64,000 nt of DNA, taken from assembly GCF_016638705.1 (NCBI RefSeq), contig NZ_CP067341.1, forward strand, positions 4,157,501 through 4,221,500, in the 5' to 3' direction. The first letter of the stretch is position 1. Each line of letters starts with the position of its first letter. A model generated the notes under the pieces. The model made no database searches. It saw only the letters and a list, made by a program, of their open reading frames with translations, and was not told the origin of the DNA. This document shows positions 1 to 9,359 of this stretch, one piece after another. The stretch comes from Lysinibacillus agricola (lineage in GTDB: Bacteria; Bacillota; Bacilli; Bacillales_A; Planococcaceae). A program made the position numbers and the translations under genes.

Positions 1-1612
1 CACGTGTATAATAACGGATAACATCTACTACTGCTTCATCTTTAATAATAACTTGTGTTTTTTTCAAGCCATGCTCTTTTAACTGTCTTGGTATTAAATG
101 ATTTTTGGTAATTTGCGCCTTTTCAATTTCTGTATAGCCAGCAATTGAGATTACTTCCATACGATCTAGTAACGGCCCTGGGATTGCACTTAAATCATTA
201 GCAGTAGCAATAAATAATACATTTGATAAATCATAAGGTTCTTCAATGTAATGGTCGCTAAATGTATTATTTTGGGCTGGATCCAAAACTTCAAGCATTG
301 CTGCTGCAGGATCTCCTCTAAAGTCATTAGACATTTTATCAATTTCATCTAGTAGGAACACAGGATTAATCGTTCCTGCCTTTTTCATACCTTGGATAAT
401 ACGACCGGGCATTGCCCCAACATACGTACGACGATGACCTCGAATTTCTGATTCGTCACGTACCCCACCTAATGAAATACGGATAAATTTGCGATCTAAG
501 CTTTCTGCAATAGATCGAGCTAATGACGTCTTACCGACACCAGGAGGGCCAGCTAAACATAGTATTGGTCCACGTAACGAGTTTTTCAACTGACGTACAG
601 CTAAATATTCTAATATGCGTTCTTTTACTTTTTCTAATCCGTCATGATCACGATTTAAAATGTTCTCTGCATGTTCGATATTCATGCGGTCCTCAGTCGC
701 ATTAGTCCATGGTACTGATACAATCCAATCAATATAGTTTCGAATTACGCCACTCTCTGCACTAGCTGTTGGTATCTTCTCATAGCGATCCAATTCTTTA
801 AGCACTAATTCTTTCGTGGATTCAGGCATTCCTGTTTCATCAATACGCTTCCGTAATTCAGCTACTTCGCCAGTTTTTCCTTCACGATCCCCTAGCTCTG
901 TTTGAATAGCCTTCATTTGTTCACGTAAATAATATTCTTTTTGCGTACGCTCCATGGATTGCTTAACTTTTGTATTAATTTTCTTCTCAAGATCAAGTAC
1001 TTCTTGCTCGTCATGCAAACGAATAATTAAATGATCTAAACGCTTTTTTACATTGAGCATCTCCAATACTTCTTGTTTATCAGCAATCTTAAATGGTAAA
1101 TGCGATGCAATGATGTCTGCTAAACGACCAGGCTCTTCAATGTCTGCCACAGTACTAATGGTTTCAGACGTAATCTTATTGGAGGCTTTCGCGTATTTTT
1201 CGAAATACGTTAACAACGTACGCATTAAAGCCTGTGTTTCAATATCCTTATCGAGTGCTTCCTCCTTAACATCGATGTCAACAACCGTATATTTTTCTAA
1301 CGCTTGATAGTTAGTCCATGAAGCACGAGCTACGCCTTCCACTAAAATTCGTAGTGTCCCATTTGGTAATTTTAGCATTTGCTTGACATATGCAATCGTA
1401 CCAATTGGATATAAATCTTGCTCCTCAGGCTGTTCATCATGCATTTCTTTTTGTGTTACCAATAATATCAATTGGTCCTCTAACATTGCTTGTTCTAGCG
1501 CTGCTACAGAACGATTTCTACCCACATCAATATGTAACACCATCGACGGGTATACTAAAAGTCCACGTAAAGGCAATAATGGTACATTTGTTGTTTTTTG
1601 TATTGTCACCAT
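1..1612 (-). CDS. lon: ATP-dependent protease Lon, C-terminal part missing
   Basis: Cytosolic AAA+ serine protease that degrades misfolded and regulatory proteins. The N-terminus reads MVTIQKTTNVPLLPLRGLLV, typical of the Lon substrate-binding domain. Further on come a Walker A (GPPGVGKT), the RGHRRTYVGAMPG stretch and a Walker B (FLLDEIDK), then the sensor region. The frame runs off the left window edge before the Ser-Lys proteolytic dyad. The start is ATG at 1612, preceded by GGAGGTG. It lies downstream of clpX on the same strand, as in Bacillus, but with no lonB between them. The family assignment is secure. Confidence 0.96.
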   Translation of the reverse strand, partial: MVTIQKTTNVPLLPLRGLLVYPSMVLHIDVGRNRSVAALEQAMLEDQLILLVTQKEMHDEQPEEQDLYPIGTIAYVKQMLKLPNGTLRILVEGVARASWTNYQALEKYTVVDIDVKEEALDKDIETQALMRTLLTYFEKYAKASNKITSETISTVADIEEPGRLADIIASHLPFKIADKQEVLEMLNVKKRLDHLIIRLHDEQEVLDLEKKINTKVKQSMERTQKEYYLREQMKAIQTELGDREGKTGEVAELRKRIDETGMPESTKELVLKELDRYEKIPTASAESGVIRNYIDWIVSVPWTNATEDRMNIEHAENILNRDHDGLEKVKERILEYLAVRQLKNSLRGPILCLAGPPGVGKTSLARSIAESLDRKFIRISLGGVRDESEIRGHRRTYVGAMPGRIIQGMKKAGTINPVFLLDEIDKMSNDFRGDPAAAMLEVLDPAQNNTFSDHYIEEPYDLSNVLFIATANDLSAIPGPLLDRMEVISIAGYTEIEKAQITKNHLIPRQLKEHGLKKTQVIIKDEAVVDVIRYYTR

Positions 1613-1741
1613 GCGGGTATTCACCTCCGTCAAAATTTTCTTGTTCACTACTAGTATGTGTCTAAAAAGCCGATTCACACTAGTTAATCAAGCGAGCCAA
1701 AAATTTCATCTAATTACAGTTGGCTTTATGTATGAATGAAT

Positions 1742-1790
1742 AAAAAGCTGACTGTCGATATGTGCGAATATTGCACAATCGAAGTCAGCT
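1742..1790 (-). terminator. Rho-independent terminator after clpX
   Basis: Read on the minus strand, AGCTGACT and AGTCAGCT arms with an inner GTGC/GCAC stem are followed by TTTTT. It sits between the clpX stop and the lon start, so lon probably has its own promoter or depends on read-through. Confidence 0.8.
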
Positions 1791-1834
1791 AAATTACTCT
1801 TTATCTCATAACAATAGACAGCCACGTCTGTTCG

Positions 1835-3106
1835 TTATGCTGAAGTTTTTGTGTCGCTACCTTCATCGAGTTCAGTGCCATCTTCAAGAAGCAATTTCGG
1901 TTTTTCTTTATCCGTAATTGTTTTTGCCGTAATGATACATTTTTTCACGTCTTCACGTGAAGGTAGTTCGTACATTACATCAAGCATCGTTGACTCAATA
2001 ATTGAACGAAGACCGCGTGCACCTGTTTTGCGCTCAATTGCTTCTTTTGCAATTGCAGTGAGGGCACCTTCATCAAACTCAAGCTCAACACCATCTAGAT
2101 TAAGCATTTTTTGATATTGCTTAGCCAGTGCATTTTTAGGCTCCGTTAAAATTTGTACAAGCGCAGCCTCGTTTAATTGCTCTAGACTTGCAAGTACTGG
2201 TAATCGACCGATGAATTCTGGTATTAGACCAAATTTCAATAAATCCTCTGGAATCAGCTTTGCCATAATTGAGCCTTCATCCATATCTATTTTGTTAGGA
2301 TCTGAACCGAAGCCAATTACTTTTTCACCCTGACGGCGTTTAATAATGGATTCTATTCCATCAAACGCTCCACCCACAATGAATAAGATGTTTGTCGTAT
2401 CGATTTGTAAAAATTCTTGGTGAGGATGCTTACGACCACCTTGTGGTGGAACACTCGCAACTGTTCCTTCTAAAATTTTAAGAAGGGCTTGTTGTACACC
2501 TTCACCAGATACATCACGTGTAATGGATGGATTTTCAGATTTACGTGCAACTTTATCGATTTCATCAATATAGATGATCCCTTTTTCAGCACGCTCAATA
2601 TCATAATCTGCTGATTGAATTAATTTTAATAAGATATTTTCAACGTCCTCACCAACATAGCCTGCTTCTGTTAGAGAAGTAGCATCCGCAATAGCAAAAG
2701 GAACGTTTAATATACGCGCCAATGTTTGAGCTAATAAAGTTTTACCGCTACCAGTTGGGCCGATTAACACAATGTTCGATTTTGCTAATTCTACATCATC
2801 AATTTTACTATTCGTATTAATGCGTTTGTAGTGATTGTAAACCGCAACTGCTAAAGCTTTTTTAGCACGTTCTTGTCCAATTACATACTCATCTAAAATC
2901 GCTAAGATTTCTTTCGGTTTCGGAATATCCTGGAATTCAATTTCCTCTTCACCGCCCAGTTCCTCTACAACGATTTCTGAACAAAGCTCGATACATTCAT
3001 CACAAATATAAACACCAGGACCTGCAACTAATTTACGCACCTGTTCTTGTGGCTTTCCACAGAATGAGCATTTTAAATTGCCTTTTTCATCATTAAATTT
3101 GAACAA
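1835..3106 (-). CDS. clpX: ATP-dependent Clp protease ATP-binding subunit ClpX
   Basis: AAA+ unfoldase that feeds substrates to ClpP in the cytosol. The N-terminal zinc-binding domain shows the Cys4 pattern CSFCGKP...CDECIELC (residues about 14-42). It is followed by Walker A GPTGSGKT, Walker [10 protein letters not shown], and the ClpP-contacting IGF-type loop in VIGFGSDP (about residue 270). Length is 423 aa, as usual. The start is TTG, not ATG: AGGGGTG lies seven bases upstream and the next codons give the standard (M)[16 protein letters not shown] start. It has its own terminator; trigger factor lies upstream on the same strand. Confidence 0.98.
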   Translation of the reverse strand: MFKFNDEKGNLKCSFCGKPQEQVRKLVAGPGVYICDECIELCSEIVVEELGGEEEIEFQDIPKPKEILAILDEYVIGQERAKKALAVAVYNHYKRINTNSKIDDVELAKSNIVLIGPTGSGKTLLAQTLARILNVPFAIADATSLTEAGYVGEDVENILLKLIQSADYDIERAEKGIIYIDEIDKVARKSENPSITRDVSGEGVQQALLKILEGTVASVPPQGGRKHPHQEFLQIDTTNILFIVGGAFDGIESIIKRRQGEKVIGFGSDPNKIDMDEGSIMAKLIPEDLLKFGLIPEFIGRLPVLASLEQLNEAALVQILTEPKNALAKQYQKMLNLDGVELEFDEGALTAIAKEAIERKTGARGLRSIIESTMLDVMYELPSREDVKKCIITAKTITDKEKPKLLLEDGTELDEGSDTKTSA

Positions 3107-3290
3107 TATGTTTCACCCCTATTCAAGCAACAATCTTACAAGATTATTGAACCTTTATCAAATAAATTGTCTGCATCCATTTACACCTCGGCGATTATGG
3201 TTCGAGATTTTAAAAAAATTTCGACATTCATTGTACAAAAAACATTAGAATTTACCACAAAGCTGCCAATTCATTAACTTGATGAATTCC
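3107..3290. other. Gap upstream of clpX
   Basis: AT-rich spacer holding the clpX leader and presumably its promoter. No ORF and no convincing -35/-10 pair stands out. Confidence 0.4.
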
Positions 3291-3648
3291 AGCTCATCAC
3301 CATGACGTGTGGTTGATTTCCGTTCCGACTGGGCGCTTTCCCGGGGGCGTCCGATGAGCCGCTTCGCTGCGCTCCATGGTCTCGGGCCAACAGATGTTTT
3401 TTGCGCGAAAGCGAAGCGGCAGCGGCACCGATGTTGGTCACGAAGGCGTTATCACAGGATGTGATGGTTTTAGCCTTCGTTCCTCTATCACTAATCCCCA
3501 AGGAGTCGCCCAGTCGTAACGAAGATCAAATTTTGAAAAAGGAAGCACATCCGCATTCATCTCACTTCAGAGGTAGAAGTCTTCTACTGAATGAAGATAA
3601 ATGGCATACGTTTTAACAAATGTCATCCACAACTTTTGGTGATGAACC
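3291..3648. mobile_element. MITE-like repeat, long form, with ISL3-like ends
   Basis: Left end (a)GCTCATCACC...TGTGGTTGATTT and right end AACAAATGTCATCCAC...GGTGATGAACC are imperfect inverted repeats. Flanks TGAATTCC (left) and TGAATTTC (right) look like an 8-bp target duplication with one change. Inside are a nested inverted pair (CCGACTGGGCG / CGCCCAGTCGTAACG) and a GC-rich stretch (GCGAAGCGGCAGCGGCA). ORFs crossing it are shadows. Related ends occur at 6.7, 17.4, 18.75, 20.07 and 43.43 kb. Confidence 0.65.
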
Positions 3649-4170
3649 TGAATTTCACTGATTATACCTTTTATTTCCACGCACATGTAACTGACTGATT
3701 CTTCAGAAACCTCTAGCGACCAGAGACCTTTCGTTTCGTCAAGCTCCCTACTCTCGTCACTGTATTTAGCTTGTGATTTCACTGTTACACCCATAAGTCA
3801 AATTACAGATACTCAAATGAGTAACTTGCATTTCCTTAAAATCTATTACATTCGCCAGAGGCTTAACTTCATTCAGAAGAGGATGTATTTGCTATATAGT
3901 TTAATTAAAGCATTATTCCTCATTTGTTGAGAAATTGATAAAAATACACTAAGCTCTGACTCTGCTGAATGAAGTTACAATTTAGCATCGTGTGAAAAGT
4001 CAAACAATACTATGTATTAGAAGTGTAAAGGCTCTGCCTATCCCATCTTCAAAAACAGCGCTTCCTTTTGGAGGATGTATTTTTCGGTGAAAGTAGTTGT
4101 AACATCATCAACATCATTAACTATGTCGAACTAAACCTAAGGGGAATAAGCTAAACCTAAACAAAATATA
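3649..4170. other. Intergenic stretch without a recognisable gene
   Basis: No ORF with a ribosome binding site on either strand. It contains short reiterated words such as GAGGATGTATTT (about 3,880 and 4,070) and TTCATTCAGAAG, suggesting decayed repeat material. I see no RNA gene. Confidence 0.4.
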
Positions 4171-4176
4171 TGTGAT

Positions 4177-4211
4177 AAAACAAGGCACGGTTTAACGCCG
4201 TACCTTGTTTT
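4177..4211 (-). terminator. Terminator after tig
   Basis: Minus-strand CAAGGTACGG / CCGTGCCTTG stem (one G-U pair) with a seven-base loop, followed by TTTTA, 29 bases past the tig stop. Confidence 0.85.
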
Positions 4212-4239
4212 AATTGGACTATCAAGTTACAAAAAAATC

Positions 4240-5529
4240 CTATTCAGTAATTTTAGCGTTTTCTACTAAAAATTCAACTGTTTTTTGAATTTTAATATCA
4301 TTTTCAAGAACTGATGTGCCACCTAAAGCACCTGTAATTTGCTCTTTTGTCATATTGAATTGAGCAGCCATTTTTTCTAATTCAGCTTCAATATCAGCTT
4401 CAGTAGCTTCAATTTTTTCAGCTTCAGCAATTGCTTCAAGTGTTAAAGATACACGTACACGGCTTTCTGCTTCTTCTTTCATTTGTCCACGTAAATCTTC
4501 TTCTGATTGACCTGAGAATTGATAGTAAAGGTCTAAGTTCATACCTTGCGTTTGTAAACGTTGACCAAATTCTTGTAACATACGATCAGTTTCAGAGTTA
4601 ATCATACCAGCAGGTACTTCAAATTCTGCATTCTCAGCAGCTTTTTCTACTAATTCGTCACGAAGTGCTGCATCTGATTCTGCTTGTTTTTGTTCAGCAG
4701 TTTGCTCTTTGATTTTAGCGCGTAAAGCTTCAACGCCCTCAACTTCTGGGTCTAATTCTTTAGCGAATTCATCGTTTAATTCTGGAAGAACTTTCGTTTT
4801 AACTTCTTTTACAGTTACTTTGAAAGTAGCTTCTTTACCAGCTAATTCAGCTGCATGGTATTCTTCTGGGAAAGTAACAACTACGTCTTTAGATTCACCA
4901 GTTTTAATACCTACAATTTGCTCTTCAAAGCCAGGGATGAATGAACCTGAACCAATTTCTAGTGGATAGTCTTCACCTTTACCACCTTCAAATGCTTCTT
5001 CCCCTACGAAACCTTCAAAGTCGATAACAGCTGTATCGCCTTCTACGATTGCTTCGTCTTCTTTAATTTCAAGTTCAGCTTTACGAGCTAATTGGTCTTG
5101 AATTTGTGTTTCTACTTCTTCATCAGTAACTTCTACTGGAAGTTTCGTAACTTCTAAACCTTTGTACTCACCAAGTTTTGGCTCTGGTTTCACTGTTACT
5201 TGAGCAGTAAATGTGAAATCTTTACCGTGTACGAAGTTTTCTGTACCAGAAATTTCTGGGTAATCTACTGGCATAATTCCAGCTTCATCGATAGCTTTCG
5301 CATAAGAATCAGGTACGATGACTTCTAATGCATCTTGGTATAAAGATTCGATACCAAAGCGTTGTTCAAACATTTTACGAGGCATTTTACCTTTACGGAA
5401 ACCTGGTACGTTAATTTGTTTTACTACTTTTTTAAATGCTTGATCCATTGCTGCGTCTACTTCTACAGCAGGTACCTCAATTGTAAGAGTACCGATATTA
5501 CCTTCTTGTTTTTCCCATTTTGCTGACAT
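4240..5529 (-). CDS. tig: Trigger factor
   Basis: Ribosome-bound chaperone and peptidyl-prolyl isomerase acting on nascent chains. The N-terminal ribosome-binding signature appears as [17 protein letters not shown] (about residues 43-59). The FKBP-type PPIase domain (about 150-245) contains [11 protein letters not shown] and the segment around [15 protein letters not shown]. The C-terminal part is helical and acidic. 429 aa is the normal size. The ATG start has GGAGGT eight bases upstream. It lies between ysoA and clpX as in Bacillus subtilis and ends in a clear terminator. Confidence 0.98.
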   Translation of the reverse strand: MSAKWEKQEGNIGTLTIEVPAVEVDAAMDQAFKKVVKQINVPGFRKGKMPRKMFEQRFGIESLYQDALEVIVPDSYAKAIDEAGIMPVDYPEISGTENFVHGKDFTFTAQVTVKPEPKLGEYKGLEVTKLPVEVTDEEVETQIQDQLARKAELEIKEDEAIVEGDTAVIDFEGFVGEEAFEGGKGEDYPLEIGSGSFIPGFEEQIVGIKTGESKDVVVTFPEEYHAAELAGKEATFKVTVKEVKTKVLPELNDEFAKELDPEVEGVEALRAKIKEQTAEQKQAESDAALRDELVEKAAENAEFEVPAGMINSETDRMLQEFGQRLQTQGMNLDLYYQFSGQSEEDLRGQMKEEAESRVRVSLTLEAIAEAEKIEATEADIEAELEKMAAQFNMTKEQITGALGGTSVLENDIKIQKTVEFLVENAKITE

Positions 5530-5641
5530 GTATAAATACCTCCAAATAAATAATCAAGTTTAATTGTTAGACAATTCATTCGTAACTACGATTTTGACAA
5601 CCATTTTAGTATAACATAGATGCGTATAGTTTCAACTTATT

Positions 5642-6631
5642 TCATACCTCATGTAGTTCTGTTAGTTTTTCTAACATTTGTAAAAAGTCAATGATTTCAT
5701 AGTTCATTTCCTGCACTTTTCCGAGCATGGATTGTACAAAGTCAATATAACTATAGGCAATATCATCGGCTTCGTATGGGTGCCATTCAAACGGATACGT
5801 CACAATGGCATGCTTTGCCATTAGATATTGTACCATTTCTAACGTCGATGGGTCTTGTTCTAATTTATTTTCTATTATTTTTTTTACTTCCCCATACTGA
5901 GGCAACTGATTTGGTAGTACTAAATTGATAGGATTAACAATCATTGTTTCGTTAAATTTTGAAACAGTAATCTCAATTGATACTTCTTGTTCCACTAATA
6001 GTATTAGTGCTAAACTCTGGACAAATGGATGGATCGTTGGACATTCAATAATAGCTTTCAATGCTGTTTTTAATTGTCGTACATTCGTATCCATTAAGCG
6101 ATGTAATCGAATAGATTGTTCATCTGGTGATAATGCGCTAAATTCCGAAAGTTCATATTCTTGCTCTTCTAACAATCGTTGCGCATCCTCTTTTTTCTGG
6201 AGATTCCTAGCCACTTCTTGATTCAAGCTTCTCAAACGTTCAAATTTCTCTACCTGATCTACCGGAAGTGCATTTTCTTCAATCAATGTCGTAATTAATG
6301 ACTCTACTTGATGGTATTCCTTTAGCTGCATACATACAGTAACATACAGTTCCATTACTTCCACATACAATGTAGTTCCCATAGTAAACAATTGCTCACA
6401 AACATTTTTGACTTTGTCGTATGCCTTTAATTCATATAAGGCGTATGCGTAGGCACTTAATGCTAATTCATCTCCAGTTTCATATAAAAATGCTTTTTCA
6501 AAGCTTGCCACAGCTTCTTCATATTGATAATTTTCCGCATACATATGTCCTTCACGTATTAATGTCTGAACAGCACCAGGAAAAACAACTATATTGTCAT
6601 GTTTTATAACATGCTGTTTTCGCTTTGTCAT
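5642..6631 (-). CDS. ysoA: TPR-repeat protein, YsoA-like
   Basis: Intracellular protein of about 329 residues. The N-terminal 120 residues form helical tetratricopeptide-like repeats (EGHMYAENYQYEEAVASFEKAF, then ALSAYAYALYELKAYDKVK), followed by a coiled-coil-prone segment around RNLQKKEDAQRLLEEQE. Synteny supports the name: in B. subtilis ysoA lies just upstream of tig on the same strand. A GTG nine bases further out lies inside the Shine-Dalgarno (AAGAGGTG), so I place the start at ATG 6631. The function is unknown; TPRs suggest a scaffold or chaperone-associated role. Confidence 0.8.
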   Translation of the reverse strand: MTKRKQHVIKHDNIVVFPGAVQTLIREGHMYAENYQYEEAVASFEKAFLYETGDELALSAYAYALYELKAYDKVKNVCEQLFTMGTTLYVEVMELYVTVCMQLKEYHQVESLITTLIEENALPVDQVEKFERLRSLNQEVARNLQKKEDAQRLLEEQEYELSEFSALSPDEQSIRLHRLMDTNVRQLKTALKAIIECPTIHPFVQSLALILLVEQEVSIEITVSKFNETMIVNPINLVLPNQLPQYGEVKKIIENKLEQDPSTLEMVQYLMAKHAIVTYPFEWHPYEADDIAYSYIDFVQSMLGKVQEMNYEIIDFLQMLEKLTELHEV

Positions 6632-6683
6632 TTTTCTCACCTCTTTACCACTATTTTACTTATTGATCCTATATGAATTATCA

Positions 6684-6760
6684 CCATAACATGGGATTGA
6701 TTTCCGTTCCGACTAGGACTTTCTTTTTTTGGGGGGCGTCCGATGAGCCACTTGGGGCAT
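6684..6760. repeat. Degenerate left end of the GCTCATCACC repeat
   Basis: TATCACCATAAC...TTGATTTCCGTTCCGACTAGG followed by a G-run and GGCGTCCGATGAGCC matches the left part of the 3,291 element. No right end is seen nearby, so it is a solo, decayed copy just upstream of the next gene. Confidence 0.55.
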
Positions 6761-6900
6761 CTTTAACAAAAAATCACTGCTTTCGCATTTCATATTTTGT
6801 AATAAATTGTATTATAATTAATAATAGCTATCATTTATTACTATTTACAGGCATCTCGTCTGTCATTTAAGAAACAAATTCTTCACAAGGAGTGGAATAC

Positions 6901-7368
6901 ATGCAATTAATGGATACAGTTACTGAATTTGATAGTCGTATCTCTCCTACGTTTGAGGCACTATCAATTAAAGTTATTTCATATTCTACAGCGGACGGCC
7001 CCCATAAGAAGGATTATCCGATTGAATTTGAAATACTCACACGCACAAAGATTGATTTATACACACAAGAAGCGATTACACATATTATAAGTATCCAAGG
7101 TTACATTCCTGGCTCCATTTCAATCGGACACCAACATGAGTCACTTTTTATTATTCCCCAAAGTGTACACATTGAATGCAACTATAAACTTCTAAGTATC
7201 GACAAAAAAGATATGCAACGAATCTTACAACACGCTCAACCGAATCTTTATTATAGTGAGTGGCTAATCGACGCCATTAAAAATGCAAATATTCTTGTAG
7301 AATTAAAAACCAATCAAGATACTTTTACTGAATGGCCGTTCGGTATAAAGTCAGCCGTTATATTGTAA
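6901..7368 (+). CDS. Hypothetical protein, 155 aa
   Basis: I do not recognise the family. The product is soluble, begins MQLMDTVTEFDSRIS and has no signal peptide or membrane segment. An alternating beta pattern (EALSIKVISYSTADG, PIEFEILTRTKIDLYT) precedes a helical C-terminus (WLIDAIKNANILVELKTNQ). AAGGAG lies eight bases before ATG 6901; a GTG nine bases upstream overlaps that site and is not preferred. It stands alone between the ysoA block and the DUF2785 gene, with a decayed repeat in its upstream region. Confidence 0.65.
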   Translation: MQLMDTVTEFDSRISPTFEALSIKVISYSTADGPHKKDYPIEFEILTRTKIDLYTQEAITHIISIQGYIPGSISIGHQHESLFIIPQSVHIECNYKLLSIDKKDMQRILQHAQPNLYYSEWLIDAIKNANILVELKTNQDTFTEWPFGIKSAVIL

Positions 7369-7693
7369 CTAAAATGAAACATATTTAAATAGATATGTCT
7401 TCTTTTTATTATGCAATCCTTTAATAAGTCTATCCCTTTTTATTGCTTTTCTATCATATCAACTTTCTGTAGATTCTGGAATTCCTATAGTAAATATACT
7501 TCTATATCACTAGAAAACTTCATAAATCATCAAACAGGTCTTTGAAAAAGCGCTATAATGATAAGACTTAGCTCCATATAATATTTTCACTATGCCTTTG
7601 TATATGTAATTGCAAAGGCGGGCGTATCTTCAAAGAACATATAGGAGAAAATGGCTCTTTTAGAAAATTAACTTAACTTCGGGGGAATTACAT
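7369..7693. other. Intergenic gap, 325 bp
   Basis: AT-rich and non-coding. A TATAAT word occurs near 7,554 but has no good -35 at 17 bp. No hairpin with a U-run was found after the preceding gene. Confidence 0.35.
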
Positions 7694-8536
7694 ATGAATA
7701 TCAAAAATGCATTACAATCATTTTCAACTATGACACATTCAGTACGCCAAGAATTTATGTTACAAGAGGGCGATTGGCTGTTACAAGAAATGTTAACGCA
7801 CATTGGCTCACCAGATGCAGAGTTGCGAGACCAATTAATTTATCGTACTTTTATCGATTTACTTAGCGATAATTTATTGAACGCCCAACAGCTACAATAT
7901 TTATTTGATACAGCAACAGGCGACGATTTTTTATACTTAAACATAGGTGAAGAGATGACAGATAGTGTCTTTACTCGTTCGTTTTCTGCTTTACTCGTAG
8001 CAAGTCTGCTTGCAAAAGATGCTGAGCTACTGATTTTAAATGACGATCGTCTACAAATTTTCTTCCAAAAGATTGGCCGTTATTTATTATTGGAAAAGGA
8101 TACAAGAGGTCACGTTCATGACAAGGGTTGGGCGCATAGCATTGCTCATGGTGCCGATTTAGCAGCAATGACGATTAAACACCCTAAATTTGATTTACAG
8201 CATGCCCCTTCGATCTTGCATGCGTTGAAACTTGTTTCTTGGAAAGATACTGTCTTTGTCAACGACGAGGAGGAACGCTTAGTCAATATAATTGAAGCGC
8301 TATTAGCTTGTGACTACTCTGAGGAAGCATTAATAGAGTATACAGAGCAGGTATTCGATAAATTTGAAATGCATTTAATGACGCAAGGCTATAACGAGGC
8401 ATTTTTTAGCGGACGTACATGCACACTAAATTTAATGAAAACATTGTATTTTGCCTTAAAAATGAATAACCTCGCCTCAAAACTTCAAAATACCATCTAT
8501 GGACAAGTAGCAAAATGGCTAAAGCTTGGTGCTTAA
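7694..8536 (+). CDS. DUF2785 family protein
   Basis: 280-residue soluble, all-helical protein. The conserved core DTRGHVHDKGWAHSIAHGAD (about residues 136-155) is the hallmark of DUF2785 and is rich in His and Asp, which may bind a metal; that last point is inference. The ATG has a G-rich site (GGGGGAATTACAT) just upstream. It is monocistronic, with a terminator 60 bases after the stop. Biochemical role unknown. Confidence 0.85.
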   Translation: MNIKNALQSFSTMTHSVRQEFMLQEGDWLLQEMLTHIGSPDAELRDQLIYRTFIDLLSDNLLNAQQLQYLFDTATGDDFLYLNIGEEMTDSVFTRSFSALLVASLLAKDAELLILNDDRLQIFFQKIGRYLLLEKDTRGHVHDKGWAHSIAHGADLAAMTIKHPKFDLQHAPSILHALKLVSWKDTVFVNDEEERLVNIIEALLACDYSEEALIEYTEQVFDKFEMHLMTQGYNEAFFSGRTCTLNLMKTLYFALKMNNLASKLQNTIYGQVAKWLKLGA

Positions 8537-8597
8537 AATTAGTAAAATCCACTTTCTGTCTGCTTAGAACTTCTATTTTCGTCTCTATAACAAAATT

Positions 8598-8638
8598 TAG
8601 CAAACTAGGAATATCCTTAGTTTGCTATTTTTACTTTT
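8598..8638 (+). terminator. Terminator after the DUF2785 gene
   Basis: TAGCAAACTA / TAGTTTGCTA perfect 10-bp stem, 10-base loop, then TTTTTACTTTT. Confidence 0.85.
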
Positions 8639-8639
8639 C

Positions 8640-9359
8640 AGGTAAAACATAGATACCCCAATATATGGCAACACGTAATTATATTAACATAATTAATATC
8701 ACATTCCAAAAATCCCCTTTACGGCCATCCCTTACATTGAGAATTTATCCTGATATATCCTTTTTACTACTTTTCGTATACTCCTTTTTTAAAAAAAACG
8801 CAACAAAAATGCATTCAACTCCTCAGCCTAACGGCGACTTTATTACAAAATGACGTCTAAAATGTGAAATGATATTTTTCATAAAAAAAACTATTTACTT
8901 CTATTTACTTAGTTAAAGATGATAAACTCAGTATTTTCAACGTTTTAACAGTGTTTATTTTAGAAAACGCAAAAATACCAATATTAAAATAACTTTTTTC
9001 GTTCAAAAAATGTTCATATTCAACCCCTGTTTGCTATTAATTCAATAACAAAATAATTTTTTTTCTTTAAAACGGAGCGTATAATCCTATGTGCAAACAA
9101 CGTCATTTGTGTCGATCAAAGATGACACATTGTCTAAAAATCGATTGCACAGATCAATGACTTTGCAACCGCTTGCACTAGATCAATCAAATACTAGATT
9201 CAATGTTTCATATTGAACCATGCCATTGTAAGTATTTCTGATTATTTGATTGATACAACAATTAAAAGAGGTGACCTTATTACCCACTATTTATAATTTC
9301 GAATCTATACCCAATAACATGAAATTTATGAATAGCCGTTTTATAGAAAGGAGTCAAAC
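8640..9359. promoter_or_regulatory. Long upstream region of the qox operon
   Basis: About 720 bp, very AT-rich, without a supported ORF. TATAAT occurs at about 9,080, with no strong -35. Downstream are an inverted repeat TGTGTC-N10-GACACA (about 9,108-9,127), a direct repeat (TGCAC then AGATCAAT, near 9,146 and 9,174) and a cre-like box between them. This looks like a regulated leader, but the start site cannot be fixed from sequence. Confidence 0.45.
9164..9177 (+). promoter_or_regulatory. Candidate cre (CcpA) site
   Basis: TGCAACCGCTTGCA fits the WTGNAANCGNWNNCWW consensus except at the last position, and its TGCAA/TTGCA arms are perfectly palindromic. It lies about 185 bases before qoxA, downstream of the only TATAAT word, a position expected for a roadblock operator. 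Confidence 0.45.

Noticed and set aside
1053..1739. Plus-strand ORFs over the lon gene
   Set aside because: Antisense shadows of lon; no ribosome sites and low-complexity Ser/Ile content.
3274..3501. 75-aa ORF in the 3.3-kb repeat
   Set aside because: Lies across transposon-end and GC-rich repeat DNA, with no ribosome site.
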